NCBI GenBank assembly: GCA_947503525.1
Contig: CANNEA010000006.1
Location: forward strand, 186,001-250,000
From: an uncultured Carboxylicivirga sp.
GTDB lineage: Bacteria; Bacteroidota; Bacteroidia; Bacteroidales; Marinilabiliaceae
Direction of reading: 5' to 3'
Length of the DNA: 64,000 nucleotides
Numbering within the stretch: the stretch's first letter is position 1; every line of letters begins with the position of its first letter. The position numbers and the translations under genes are program-made. Positions 34,601 through 38,842 of this stretch are shown here, in pieces. The notes under the pieces are model-generated. The model was given only the letters and a program-made list of their open reading frames with translations, ran no database searches and was not told the origin of the DNA.

Positions 34601-34830
34601 GAAACGATGCTATATTTAAACCTAAACACCGAGATGTTGATAAGTTCCATATGCAGATCTTTAATCGATGGGGGCAATTGATTTTTGAAACCAGAGAAAT
34701 TGAAGAAGGATGGGATGGAATGTTTGATGGAAAACTAGCACCTCAAGCTGTTTATGTATTTAAAGCTTCAGGTTCATTTGTTAACGGAGTTGAATTTAGG
34801 GAAGCCGGAAGTGTATTGTTGGTGAGATAA
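13675..34830 (+). CDS. Giant SprB-like T9SS-secreted repeat adhesin (7051 aa)
   Basis: One uninterrupted frame of 7051 codons, a third of the window, encodes a predicted cell-surface protein of roughly 0.7 MDa. The order is: signal peptide 1-36 (LILLLFVGVSHKIDA); Ig-like and ~100-residue repeats 37-1720; about 35 SprB-type repeats (C-x-G-x-x-DG ... GG-x-x-x-Y-x-W) at 1720-4770; Ig-like domains 4770-5236; 19 copies of an ~81-residue repeat with paired cysteines 5236-6784; two PKD domains (WDFGDGS, LWNFGDGS) 6785-6945; and a gliding-type C-terminal domain 6948-7051 (FNRWGQLIFET, EGWDGMFDGK, YVFKASG) that marks type B T9SS cargo. SprB of Flavobacterium is a mobile adhesin driven by the gliding motor, but whether this protein supports gliding or only attachment is an inference. 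The PorP/SprF gene follows by 34 bp. Confidence 0.93.
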   Translation: MGIYTQALIKNRLSGKIASMMLILLLFVGVSHKIDAANINMTANVCANPGGSVLTNDILSVSTDVNGISIPAADLTPTSAWNGLPAPLVSNGDDQITGSISGYVSGSTYTMVWDATGGSGDRYFIDVKFVDCSVTQAVEVCQEGVIRLASFLTDPTYMGGNAAPPGHLKKGYWSNTAGLTLSNINDPNAIISDFALVAGTTYVLTWYHGVGQTYDITLIVTNNVSPEYELLNEDGTTDNVLYCTKPNNYTFNVEPTALNPGAIVSTVDYVIYHDNGTSDSFDDVGDPKSFSLNNSINYADLDVFQALVSDGTCLDITTNTIQLGQLASVIIQIQGGKSACDPNVFDGTHVLEVLPYDPINFDYQWRINGVNIPGETNSTHTLLPANGAGNYSVVVTDKANNCGPFFSSPVIISNIPLPSININDSPLGSGRFEICNGTISANLTTTVSGGFPVGVIPNYVWYQNSQFVTGSANNYNLDADVNSLGYNAYGDYVVEVNDANNPECRSVSTPVSVIVTDISSLSFVAINGPSFCDNATAADRTPQVRIDVVGGSSPYTVVISANGTNLPARSITSGVPFNLSAISANTSYSVTSISDINGCVYTGGIVAGPSYTVLPAPTVQSVTGSDLCKAPADVTTTTIGLSNSESGVTYVLVHDDGSTVTEGENIISGGGAFNFAPVGAYGTYTVLARFGDCADVVMNGNVYIGTLPVAHNMTRITGAGCSNVTHVFGLDASEDGVTYTLFFNGLPHPTVAPVNGNVAGTAISFTGVTAPGSYRVMANKNGCEQYMTGTFNIVQAPIVTGINIVGTDGCSNELKNIGISINEAGVTYDLIRDGNVAVPVASILGDGTAGIKYFYGANTTFLEGIYTVRVTALNGCEDWLAGSITIHKEPDDLAFTTTGQVCGTGNVIIPVGEAGVRYTLYEGSPAVSTGLFFTGNGTNQIAFNNLGPGYYTVYAEVGTCSKFLSDFLEVETQPLMQIVNVPDDNYCSNETGIDIIVNASQINFDYELYNLGTSTVDQTITATNITGVTFSNVTAGNYEVRVVNSSCTLMLRTNILIVEYAVTNPNANIPTSFCSDQGVQTISGSPAVVSGSSTGLYTIIGGAGFDPGHTTDPNAGSITFDPANCAFSNVYTIRYEYTDGNGCIAEDIQTTIVYDLANGAITISSTVPANPCQTDNTDYALQGLLNGSPIDGTFSSAAAGLKNIDPVTGTADFNPFEAGNGVHTIDFDYVDPASGCTGNASITITIGTPLNMVGFTTNYCSADNTYKTLDANPGGGTFAIINPAGTTIESGIPNGNNDKLNPKTYFDAYGDGTYQLVYTYNNAGCINTLTTDFEIVESIDANFTFPFSGGVEQTTFCVNDANATLTPIGNVTPANVTSFFSGNGIAGNMFLPGDPNVDYSPTANPITHQVTNTVGGFTCTTTATRNAFVAQVDIAFSGLNTIYCENDGVSVIGLNGADAALGTATFSSTNNSNPSLFISDNGDNTADLDPSVGPGVYEVKVEFEKAGDLCERTLIQTVTVEAITPVNFSGFNDGDNVCSSSAILNLSASPAVGTGAGNYILLGGGPGLDNGTADNGLATLDPSLMSPGTFTVRYNYINAAGCATFIEKDIIISDAPATTHMVTGGGAYCDDTPPATKGVTIGLGSATVGVQYELLLNNSSTSPAATYTPTSSGAFNFTVDNTTIGADRLFTATGTYTVRAVLVGCSAIMTGDVSVEQYELTLTTSNVTPVSCKDGNDGSLTLVGGGGSGSYQYRMEVPVVGAWTATPTFNGLEDGSYEFSIRDLSTAACEKLNLLTVNITEPADALTLTEDASKRINVGCVPCTSPGTCEGSATLVITGGTPFTDLVTYPSGYDITWPASANNQKTITATQLDVGTYGVQVEDANGCIELINITISADVSLSVVEYDPATEHDDNVCFGGTDGAFMVQASGGSGQYLFSIDGTNYYPSNHATDPSLHTFSNLAAASYTVYVQDLVNNRCNYTIGTNIVITEPAAGLSLTEIANNPVSCYGGSDGSFTVQAAGGNGFYEFSNVNPAIAVPADWIDNGTNEFTVNALPFGNHSVWVRDRDNPTCPRNTLVVNVNQALQLSVTAPVVQNVTCHSGLDGQIELLGAGGSGNYVYSIDGGTNWQASNIFASLPSGSYQFSIAESSDPLVCNRLNILSITLTQPADFTITEVVASHKDVSCNGGMDGEFEVVASGGVGLKEYRLNDGTNYITVWDTNPVFSNLVVGTYEVSVRDRVSLAPLQWCEKDRILSVTISEPAAALSISAEAVTDAQCFGDATGSVNITVAGGTAPYTYQWTHVATNTPVSLANGGQSTNPINLLAGEYRVDIMDANTICTLSKVYTVGEESRVNLVLGGTTNPDCYAAANGSITVNASGGAGTYEYQVNGSGWVGGPTGTHTFSALGAGTYTIQVRDAAVATCVSPDVVNVNLTQPNELDLFVSAKTDISCNGAGDGSITIGGIGRALVTDYDYYCQEFGAWQASPIFPISVAGNYHFKVRDRLNPTCESALSAAVNILEPGDFTTTVTVGHVSCATGFDGQLIFNTLPATGTYEYSLDGGTVWQSSPISGLTAGTYSVLVKDLSTTCEKAIPDQVITEPLTALSIDNNIITEPDCNGDLSGAVEVVVSGGTGPYTYQWRNMSTGVDVPPANNGDQAKAINLPAGDYQVTITDAELCTLVSPAYTIIEPAILNATYNVDHISVVGLTDGRIVVDNPATGGTAPYTITWADGAAFDGLWTRDNLSAGTYTFTVEDSNGCTFVQAVNVLANLALDVSVVPNTINCYAAQTGIIAVNINGGTGPYNIAWSGTLYDGSTDSDTDTNIAPNYEIKPLYAGTYSVTVTDANSVSQTITNVIITQPDELVITNLIEQDISCFGANDGRIQVAVSHGANATGAYSMSWTGPGGYAVAGTVASESDQTGLTMAGDYEVIVNYNGTCSVSETYTIDEPTEIVVLYNESHISAAGANDGQIVVTNPPTGGVPPYTISWADGAGAFDGQWTRTLLAPGNYDFTVTDDAGSGCSVTHTATILDIDALDYSYTVTDVNCYSENTGIIALVLTGGTAQFDLEWNAILYDGTTDSDNVNNITTNYEIKDLKAGDYTVKITDANNAEISYTITVGQPDELVINTVIQDDISCAGANDGHIQVSVSQGITDVSAYTMTWTGPGGFSASGPVATASDQANLVLPGDYTVTVNYNSTCNVSSLITIDEPTPIVVNELEIKHISVAGATDGRIVIENPPTGGESPYAITWADGAAYDDLWTRDNLAAGNYTYTVTDNLNCTVSNTIIIEDLDALDFTLSANTINCYGAKTGIIALTISGGVSPFDIEYDGTLYDGSTDSGSDTGITTNYEIKPLFAGDYTIKIIDDTGAELTKTITVAQAVEVVITPGVNSPITCFGDGDGSLQVNVTQGVTDVSAYPIYWSGPGGYSLNGTVGANSTISNLLLEGTYTATVTYNGTCTVSENLVLDEPDELSVSLVAAQTNDVSCNGGIDGQIGVSVSGGFGFSYQWAKWNGAAFADIAGETNPIITGRDAGRYRVTATLLSTGCPAELEYEITEPSALSLVVTPIDISTCNGDDSGQLSLVIDGGVPPYRYNYGTGDIPVPLGQTNVLIEDLFAGLYDILITDYNNCTISSVNNEIKEPTTLDVIIVSESISCEAGGALWPDGELVIDIQGGRVIAGTQSYLMSLQPASGAAIVRTVSNVPAAIHTETFGGLLPDTYTLNIYDQNSQSVDKCIFTYGFTLELIDINGTPENATCEGVADGKITGVTIDGTSGTYTFTWTTTDGGTGFDPSTLDQDGLSVGTYRLTVTDTNRGCSVDKDFVIGYDNEIIVDGTVYDVECYGDASGAITLNMSGVSGSETYLWTGPGITPANQNDKDLTALVAGDYTVQVTDGINSQTCGAIKSFTVRQSTEALDFKLRYLIKGCTPYVRTIEIYDLVGGTGNTDPASGDFKYNVSGPGPVVQDPADYKRFDITVGGTYTVTVTDKNDCNISYDISIPIEMGVSPVITDVKCNGGNTGAIAINLVGGSGSFTYDWTKTGDATFTANTPNISALTAGEYVLVVTDNIESDGTACARTYTLTVNEPQPIVISVDDKGDVTCNGDADGYVNLDIQGGVAPYTYNWNPAGGGIIQGQRNQTGLIGGTYTVIITDDNLCTASTNVIIDEPDVVSGSIVITDTECDGTNGALTLTPTGGSGAYTYSWSTSDGDATAIIPGAKDQTGLTGGTYTVVITDADPARSGCQYTLSTTLTKAIDIENVVLDDVSCAGNNDGSISFDVLGGDSNYTYSWTTTDGNPAYLSPGVRDQSGLTAGTYTVVISDGRTAGGVDCEISRSFTIEESTGLVVNVNITHVKCNGASTGAIKALVTGGSGNYAFDWNGGAFTTDDISNVPAGNYTLVVTDTDLLCTYTNTYTITQPVAPININVNSVTDILCRNEATGEIDVTISGGTAPYTYFWTGPSAASGANPTGLLAGTYNLAITDDNGCVENSGAIIIIEPATSVEVSNPVVVDAITPGGTEGSITVTVNGGSSPYTFEWYEQGDLSTVVSTANPATGLGSGTYDVVATDQNGCSYRLSGIKVTEPGEALGFVKTVHHVSPCNGLDNGELIIEPFGGFKIDGIDYRIQITGPGTNEDERNTIMALSGLAPGTYRVTVSDASSPDVTEDIVITEYSPLNISTTKVTDVTCYGTSTGEISVTVNGGRNDASGFYLVEIRSAEGYFDSKADVLENTAFSFTNLPFGNYTITVFDHAGSFDSKSPDRGNCEASDVKLITEPQAEVAISSQDGSSDICNGESFDLALTTTNWDFVADGNLLVTVYDGFTYDDIVVTQSPELITVSPSSSRTYEITKVADPITSSCLKGFGNGSVQLLVNELATATITGPSEVCEDGEVQLSVALTGKAPWTIIWVDDNNGTTNTIPGIASSPYTFTDSPAADASYRIANVTDGNTCNNAGVGVVNVVINPKPSVTLTGSQDICVGSSATLVIDLSTGVTPYTITYEENGIEKSMGVTPSSGTTYDWLVTPIITSTYVITNVVDAKGCVMDITGTISATVTVNQLPGDMGTISTAETEGVCQTATGVIYSVDPVSDAGGGYIWTAPLNSTIVSGNGSTSVVMNFDVNFTGGYLRVYATNSCGDGTESEIWIAAKLLPDAAGVISGPTEFCQGTSGIVFSLAPVANASKYRWSLPTGFNIVGADTTASITVDLDPMLDVITGDITVTPYNDCGDGLVSPPLTVNVYPLPTADAGVDENICSNTYTLNATDPASIDPNWSGKWEVISGYAVISNVNAFNSNVSNMSRGDVTFRWTVTNNSTGALSDCSVYDEVTIRNNTLSVDANAANNNVCNGTTTLVGTEISTTNTGGLWEAVFPVGSTAVFSSTTTANTTVSNMMPDRNVFRWTLTQNGCDSFGEVEIFNNEPSDPIIQNGSSVAVCDTEITLIATAPSEGNGTWTLISGAGVIATPTSATTLVTGLDYGNNTFRFTIDKNGCGKYAEIVVRNNTLQVDAGADETVCNGELQLNATVPPTGVSGRWIVAEGAGSFNDGFSPTAIVTGLAQGTNRLVWELTQDGCVSSDEIIITNNQPTEATVGSNRVICADEVQLSGNAPSVGQGYWSIVSGSGQFEDDTDPITMVRQLGSGINIFRWTIMNNGCSSSADISIENLHVYVNAGKDSIVCGRTTRLNANIPELGIGEWGVLPGVGGGTISDQNDPNTQVGGLMNGPNGFIWKVSYRGCESRDTVIINNNTPYPVNAGTDQIIAGGATTLNATPTVAGVGQWTLVAGGATITDDLDPFTMVSDLRRGDNVLRWTVTNLGCTEFDDVTITNGETIDADAGLDQVVCDNFAFLQANDPDVGIGEWSVVSGAGQFESINSQKTRVNNLGNGDNVFRWTIYYTNSSSTDEVTITNNKVTTANAGPDRELCGDEYQLEANIPAIGNAAWTLISGSGTFDNPNDPNTFVRGLSQGENVLKYEIAQLGCSSVDSVIINNMLPTPAYAGEDEVICTDSIELRPNTPTFGVGEWRVKEGSADFDGNWAKNLAPGRNVLSWVITSGRCTSSDDVIIINNQPSTAFAGQDRIICVDNVSLSANIPQYGIGLWELISGSGDITDPTDPYTTVTNIGSGKNRFRWTIDNNGCTSSDDVEIANNFIQSFAGFNQINCADTALLEANNAFPGEGTWGVVGGSGSAYFDEPHSPYSKVRNLDHGDNVLTWTVSYEGCNSTSQITITNNNPTPSKAGPDQALCVNNTVLAANVPTIGDGEWTIRNGSGGFSSISDPTASVSNLAFGDNVFRWTVTHQGCVSIDDVQVSFNRIDAVVGPDQSVCEDFTQLEANNASPGIGTWSIIGGSSQAVFDDQNNPNTVVRNLAKGDNQLMWTILYKGCETSQNVTITNNSPSAAYAGNSQTICDDVTNLNATAVLIGVGRWEVLTGSGTITDINDPKSEVRGLSKGDNVFRWIVQNQSCTLTDEVRIVNNKPSIPYAGKDEELCSPQMTLKASPPEYGSGLWTIVSGGGNFDDPTSPSATVSNLTPGTNVLRWTLTQGQCTLLDEITIENNTPTISNAGPDIEDCKDWVQLDANAPVYGTGSWSVVSGKGDFDSTTDPKTTIRNLGFGDNILMWSIQNGNCFSTDQVTIYNKVPDEAAAGSDRETCDDYIVLNANNPHDGAGNWSVISGAGTFDDPGVFNTTVRNLGYGDNVFKWTISVGECTTEDEVMVTSNKAAPFAGEDDVSYSPDYAMQAENPGNLTGTWTIVAGGGTFDDPNFFNTTVRGMPEGKSTYRWTIITDGCEAYDDVTIDYKVVPESGFTTDVDAGCYPLDVKFTNYTIGGTSFEWDFGDGSPINTQRNPSHTFEEAGVFTVILTAPGPDGRDAVSSQVITVHEHPVADFNVGPTVVWIPNDPIKCSDLSIDAVKWLWNFGDGSTSEEQHPTYTYSEAGLYSISLYVENQFGCDNTYVVNDAVEAKLSGFISFPDTFAPRPGGGGNSGGIGERNDAIFKPKHRDVDKFHMQIFNRWGQLIFETREIEEGWDGMFDGKLAPQAVYVFKASGSFVNGVEFREAGSVLLVR
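18835..27990 (+). repeat. Block of about 35 SprB-like repeats inside the giant gene
   Basis: Residues about 1720-4770 repeat a unit of 75-100 residues. Each unit starts with a short V/I-x-C-x-G-x-x-DG or TG motif, then a GG-x-x-x-Y-x-W strand, and ends L-x-AG-x-Y-x-V-x-V-x-D-x-x-x-C. Counting the C-x-x-x-x-DG/TG motif by eye gives 33-35 copies, a few without the cysteine. Confidence 0.85.
21772..24117 (+). repeat. Triplicated 260-residue super-module within the SprB-like block
   Basis: Three consecutive copies of a three-repeat cassette begin at 21772, 22549 and 23335 and end near 24117, giving spacings of 777, 786 and about 783 bp. Each cassette runs HIS-V/A-x-G-x-x-DG, then a TINCY/DVNCY-type unit with TGII, then DISC/PITC with an -DG- and SAY/GAY strand. 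This points to a recent tandem amplification of about 780 bp. Confidence 0.8.
29380..34020 (+). repeat. 19 tandem ~81-residue repeats with paired cysteines
   Basis: Each unit (residues about 5236-6784) opens with x-AG-x-D-x-x-x-C, followed by L-x-A-x-x-P-x-x-G-x-G-x-W, SG-x-G-x-F, DP-x-x-x-V-x-x-L, G-x-N-x-F-R-W-T and a closing GC-x-x-x-D-x-V-x-I-x-NN. Most copies have one cysteine near each end. Copy 7 lacks the first, copy 8 lacks the second, and copy 19 lacks the first. Confidence 0.85.
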
Positions 34831-34864
34831 TATTATATTTAAATTATAAGTCAGACTTGAAATA

Positions 34865-35917
34865 ATGACGAAAGACCTAAATAAAATTTTAATCCTGCTC
34901 TTAAGCTGTTTGTGTATTGGACAGCTTAAGGCGCAGGATGTGTCTTTTTCTCAAATGTATGCTAGTCCTCTATACCTTAGCCCTTCATTTACTGGGCTTA
35001 CAAATGGTAGTAGGGTCAGTTTAACTTATCGTGACCAGTGGCCTGGGGTGCCAAATACCTATAGGTCATACGCGGTTGCTGCAGATCATTTTTTTGCGGA
35101 TTATAGTAGCGGCGTCGGAATTATGATTTTAAGGGATGATAGTGGTGACGGTAAACTAGTTCGACAAGATATCAGTGCTTTATATGCATATGAATTTGAA
35201 GTTTATGAAGATGTTTTTGTAAGGCCGGGTATTCAATTTAAATATGCAGAGCGTAATATCAATTTGCTCAATGCTGTTTTACCATCGGACCAAGGGAGTG
35301 ATGGATCAGTTATTCCTGGTTCAGGTCAGTATGGCGAGCATAATAAGAAATACTTTGATGCTGCGGCGTCTGGTATGATTTATAGTGATAACTTCTGGTT
35401 TGGAGTGGCTTTGGATAACCTGATTAAAAATGATATTTCGGTTACGGATGTTGAAACCTATAATCCAATTAAGACTTCTGTTTATGGTGGATATAAATAC
35501 AGTTATTCTCCGGGAAGAAATAGAAATGAACAGAGTATTACAGCAGCCTTTAATTATCGCTTACAGCAAGGTTTTAATCAGCTTGATTTTGGTACGTACT
35601 GGTTTATCAACCCAATGGAGTTAGGTGTATGGTATAGGGGTATTCCTTTTGCATCAGAAGATGGATTAATGAATAATGATGGATTAATATTTATTCTTGG
35701 TATCAATGTGGGTACAGTGCGTTTTGCATATAGCTACGATTTAACTTTATCCGATTTAAGTGGATTTAGTAATGGTGCCAATGAAATGACTTTAATTTAT
35801 CGATTTAATCAAGTTTTCAAAAAACGTAAGTCCAGAGGGGCTATTCCTTGCAGTGCTCCGGGTGTTGGAACGGGATCAGGGTCGAAATATCGCAGGCGAA
35901 CGCGTAAAATATTCTAA
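34865..35917 (+). CDS. PorP/SprF family type IX secretion system membrane protein
   Basis: This 350-residue outer-membrane protein has a signal peptide (ILLLSCLCIGQLKAQ, cleavage after about residue 23). The family signature follows at once: QDVSFSQMYASPLYLSPSFTGL, split here over about 24-45, then SYAVAADHFFADYSSGVGIMI. The later strands alternate in beta-barrel style. PorP/SprF proteins bind and help export or anchor a specific giant T9SS cargo, as sprF does for sprB. Here the gene lies 34 bp after the adhesin gene on the same strand, so it is the natural partner. The C-terminus is basic and atypical for a barrel end (GSGSKYRRRTRKIF). Confidence 0.92.
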   Translation: MTKDLNKILILLLSCLCIGQLKAQDVSFSQMYASPLYLSPSFTGLTNGSRVSLTYRDQWPGVPNTYRSYAVAADHFFADYSSGVGIMILRDDSGDGKLVRQDISALYAYEFEVYEDVFVRPGIQFKYAERNINLLNAVLPSDQGSDGSVIPGSGQYGEHNKKYFDAAASGMIYSDNFWFGVALDNLIKNDISVTDVETYNPIKTSVYGGYKYSYSPGRNRNEQSITAAFNYRLQQGFNQLDFGTYWFINPMELGVWYRGIPFASEDGLMNNDGLIFILGINVGTVRFAYSYDLTLSDLSGFSNGANEMTLIYRFNQVFKKRKSRGAIPCSAPGVGTGSGSKYRRRTRKIF

Positions 35918-35981
35918 AGAGGAGAAGTCTTTATTATTAAATTGAGCTTACCAAACTATTAAAATAAATCAGTGTATTAAA

Positions 35982-36051
35982 GGAGAACAGAGAGATAAAA
36001 AAAGTGAGCAAATATTTTTATATGCTAGCTAATCGCTTATATTTGTTCTCC
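35982..36051. repeat. Nested inverted repeat upstream of the OmpH-like gene
   Basis: GGAGAACA (35982-35989) is mirrored by TGTTCTCC (36044-36051), and inside it CAAATAT (36009-36015) is mirrored by ATATTTG (36039-36045). The inner right arm overlaps the TAnnTTTG box, so a fold in DNA or RNA would occlude the promoter. Confidence 0.4.
36038..36045 (+). promoter_or_regulatory. -7 box for the OmpH-like gene
   Basis: TATATTTG matches TAnnTTTG and lies 41 nt before the start codon. A convincing -33 element is not seen. Confidence 0.4.
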
Positions 36052-36086
36052 GTTAAAATAAAAGATTAAAAATCATTAGGGAGAGT

Positions 36087-36692
36087 ATGAAACAACTATC
36101 TACAGTCTTAAATGGCGTTTTGTTAATTGCGGTTATTATTTTATTTGTATTACATTTTTCAGGTAAAAAATCAGAAGCCGTTGGTGCAGGAGAAGGAACT
36201 AGTGCAGTGGCAGCAGGGGATGTATATCCGGTTGCTTATATCAATACCGATTCATTGTTATTAAACTATAATTTTGCGAAGGAAGTTAATGAGCAGTTGA
36301 TGTCAAAAGAAGAGGCTTCACGTGCAGACTTTAATGAAAAAGCAAGAATCTTTCAGCAGGATGCAATGGATTTTCAACGTAAAGTTCAAACCAATGCATT
36401 TCTGTCTCAGGATAGATTTCAGAAAGAGCAGGAGAGGTTAACAAAAGCTGAACAAGACCTTCAGCAGTTAAACCAGAGACTTTCGCAGGAATTGATGCAG
36501 GAGCAAGAAAAGCTTAACCGTCAATTACGTGATACTCTAATTAATTACCTTGACTTATTTGCTAAGGATAAGCCGTACAAAATGATTTTAAGTAATACAC
36601 TAGGTGACAATGTGCTATACGGTGCAAAAGGAGTAGACGTAACTGATCAAATTATTGAAGGTTTAAATGCTCGTCATTCGGCTGAAAAATAA
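36087..36692 (+). CDS. OmpH/Skp-family periplasmic chaperone-like protein
   Basis: This 201-residue protein has an N-terminal hydrophobic helix (about 8-25, VLLIAVIILFVLHF) that is an uncleaved anchor or signal, followed by a low-complexity linker. The OmpH-like body begins at YPVAYINTDSLLLNY (about 47-61), the usual first strand of Skp homologues. It continues with a long coiled-coil arm (about 66-150) rich in Q/E/K and ends with ILSNTLGDNVLYGAKGVDVTDQII. Skp holds unfolded outer-membrane proteins in the periplasm. The position after an adhesin and a barrel gene fits, but a clear -7 box suggests separate transcription. The start is supported by GGGAGAG shortly upstream. Confidence 0.85.
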   Translation: MKQLSTVLNGVLLIAVIILFVLHFSGKKSEAVGAGEGTSAVAAGDVYPVAYINTDSLLLNYNFAKEVNEQLMSKEEASRADFNEKARIFQQDAMDFQRKVQTNAFLSQDRFQKEQERLTKAEQDLQQLNQRLSQELMQEQEKLNRQLRDTLINYLDLFAKDKPYKMILSNTLGDNVLYGAKGVDVTDQIIEGLNARHSAEK

Positions 36693-36711
36693 TTAATACC
36701 ATATTATATTT

Positions 36712-36746
36712 AAAGGCAGTGCTCATAAGAGTTACTGCCTTTTTTA
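36712..36746 (+). terminator. Rho-independent terminator after the OmpH-like gene
   Basis: The stem AAAGGCAGT / ACTGCCTTT (with inner CTC / GAG pairing around ATAA) is followed by a T-run, 20 bp beyond the stop codon. Confidence 0.85.
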
Positions 36747-36932
36747 ATATAAAACGATTCGGATCAGGCAGATTAGATTTCAAATGGTATTTGTATTGAC
36801 TTTCTCGTCTTTGGCCTTCAAATGCTATGTGCTTAGCATTGCTATTGTACTATACTTCTTATCCGCAATTCTTTTCGTTCTGCTATAAGCGTGTGACTTT
36901 GAATTTTAATACCTTTTTAATGTAATACTCTG

Positions 36933-36940
36933 TACTTTTG
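36933..36940 (+). promoter_or_regulatory. -7 box for the glycosyltransferase gene
   Basis: TACTTTTG matches TAnnTTTG and ends 21 nt before the ATG. The 36747-36932 stretch before it holds no other feature I recognise. Confidence 0.42.
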
Positions 36941-36961
36941 TCTTGATGTTATTTTATTGAT

Positions 36962-38215
36962 ATGAATAAACTATTTCAAAAATATTTTTCCCGACATCAG
37001 GTTTATCAATCAGATGCAGATAAAAAATTGAGTTCTGGAATTAGAGTTGTAGTTCCAGTATTTCTTGAAGAGCAATATATTGATACGATGCTTGAATCAT
37101 TGGCATTGGCTGCTCATTCTTTTGATCTGGATATTGAAGTAGTACTTGTTATAAACTATTCGATTGAAGCGTCAGAAAGTGTTAAAAATAGGCAGATAGA
37201 CCTCGCTATGCATTGCCGAATTCAAGCCGGAAAATATAAGGACGTTTATTCTTTAACTGTACTTGAAGCATTTGATTTGCCGGCAAAACATGCCGGAGCC
37301 GGCTTGGCGCGAAAGATTGGAATGGATTATTCGGCTTATCAATTTGGTGATGCTAATAATGAGAAGGGAATAATTGTTGCGCTGGATGCGGATTGCAAAG
37401 TACAAGGGAATTACTTTAGTGAAATTCAACAATATTTTGCCAATGGCAATTTTAATGGATGTACCATTGCTTTTGAGCATCAACGCGAAGATCTGGATGG
37501 AGGTCAGTTCGATGCGATTGCTCAATATGAATTACACTTAAGGTATTATCTGCAAGCATTGCGTTGGACGGGACACCCATATGCTTATCATACAGTTGGA
37601 TCGTGTTTTGCCATTACTGCGGAAACTTATGTGCGAGCAGGTGGAATGCCGCGCAAACAGGCAGGTGAAGATTTTTATTTCTTACAAAAGGTGATTCCAA
37701 TGGGGAAGTTTGGTGAGTTAAACTCAACGTGTGTTTATCCCTCATCACGAAGTTCTGATCGAGTTCCTTTTGGAACCGGTCCTACAGTTGCAAAGCTTTT
37801 GGAAAGCAATGAGGAATATGAGACTTATAATTTACAAGCCTTTATTGAACTAAAGAACCTGTTTGATATGAAGTCGAAATTCTTCAATATTAATGAAGAT
37901 AGGTATGAGGAGTTGGTTCATGAATTAAGTGGAAGACTTCGAAGTTTTTTGGTGAATTCAACGTTTTATTCGGATTTATGTAACGTTAATAATAATTGTT
38001 CATCTCTAGAAGTGTTCAATAAACGTTTTTATGATGTTTTTGATGCATTTAGAGTCGTAAAATACTTAAACTATGTTCATCTTCATTTCCTGACGAAGAT
38101 GCCAGTATTTGATGCTGTATTGGATTTTATGGAGTTGACTGAGCGAGATGATGCTATGCTCAATAACGTGGAGGATGCGTTGGCTTATTTTAGGCGATTA
38201 GAGAAAATTGAGTAG
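36962..38215 (+). CDS. Family 2 glycosyltransferase
   Basis: This 417-residue protein has a GT-A glycosyltransferase domain of family 2. It begins RVVVPVFLEEQYIDTMLESL at about 29-48 and has the metal/nucleotide-binding DAD in VALDADCKVQ near residue 143. The acceptor region contains HTVGSCFAI and the catalytic-type ED in QAGEDFYFL (about 238). No transmembrane helices are seen, so it acts at the cytosolic face. The C-terminal ~150 residues have no assignment. The substrate is unknown. Proximity to a giant surface adhesin could hint at surface glycan or glycoprotein work, but it has its own promoter-like box and this link is speculative. Confidence 0.83.
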   Translation: MNKLFQKYFSRHQVYQSDADKKLSSGIRVVVPVFLEEQYIDTMLESLALAAHSFDLDIEVVLVINYSIEASESVKNRQIDLAMHCRIQAGKYKDVYSLTVLEAFDLPAKHAGAGLARKIGMDYSAYQFGDANNEKGIIVALDADCKVQGNYFSEIQQYFANGNFNGCTIAFEHQREDLDGGQFDAIAQYELHLRYYLQALRWTGHPYAYHTVGSCFAITAETYVRAGGMPRKQAGEDFYFLQKVIPMGKFGELNSTCVYPSSRSSDRVPFGTGPTVAKLLESNEEYETYNLQAFIELKNLFDMKSKFFNINEDRYEELVHELSGRLRSFLVNSTFYSDLCNVNNNCSSLEVFNKRFYDVFDAFRVVKYLNYVHLHFLTKMPVFDAVLDFMELTERDDAMLNNVEDALAYFRRLEKIE

Positions 38216-38336
38216 TTGTTAGTGTTTGGTCTGTAGTTGATAGAACTGATTAATAATAAGAGATTAACAATTAGTAGGATTTAATTTATACAGTGCTGGC
38301 TCGAAAACTTCTGAAAACAAAGAATATTCCAACGCT

Positions 38337-38381
38337 CACCCCTAGCCCTTAAAGGGGAAATCTTTCGCACTTTGTGGGGTG
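38337..38381. repeat. GC-richer intergenic hairpin (CACCCC...GGGGTG)
   Basis: Within the 295-bp non-coding gap 38216-38510, CACCCC and GGGGTG arms enclose CCCTT/AAGGG. CCCTAGCCC-TTAAAGGGG-like strings are familiar intergenic repeats in this phylum (recollection). No gene is seen in the gap. Confidence 0.35.
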
Positions 38382-38510
38382 TAGGTTCTCGATTTAGAGG
38401 GTGTGTGAAAGAAAAAGTAGTATTTTTCTGAGACTTTATTGCTAAAAACTAAAAGTACAGTTGTATATCCTTAATTAGTACATCGTCAAACTGGCACATT
38501 GACAAATTGC

Positions 38511-38834
38511 TTATTTCTTAAATCGGCGAAAGCTGGCAAAAGTATCCAGAACTGCAACCATAAGAATAAATACAACCCAATAGCTTCTCCCTGTATACAT
38601 GGCCCATACTGCTGGTAGCAGAAAAAGTGAACTATAAACTAAAATGGAATTAACTCTGCGGTTTTCAACCAAACCTATAATCCAATTATATATTCGAACT
38701 CCAATAATTGGTAAACTTCCTATTAAAAGTACCATGTAGTTGTATTCTAAATCTGACATGCCCATTAATACTCCAATAAATACCAATGCCATGCCTATGT
38801 AATAGACGATGCTTAAAACTTTTTTAATATCCAT
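38511..38834 (-). CDS. Small four-helix membrane protein
   Basis: This 107-residue protein consists almost entirely of four predicted transmembrane helices (about 6-25, 32-54, 62-80, 84-102) with a basic C-terminus (SFRRFKK). I do not recognise the family. It starts 8 bp after the DivIC-like gene, so the two are likely co-transcribed and it may relate to cell envelope or division only by context. Confidence 0.65.
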   Translation of the reverse strand: MDIKKVLSIVYYIGMALVFIGVLMGMSDLEYNYMVLLIGSLPIIGVRIYNWIIGLVENRRVNSILVYSSLFLLPAVWAMYTGRSYWVVFILMVAVLDTFASFRRFKK

Positions 38835-38842
38835 GTGAATTC

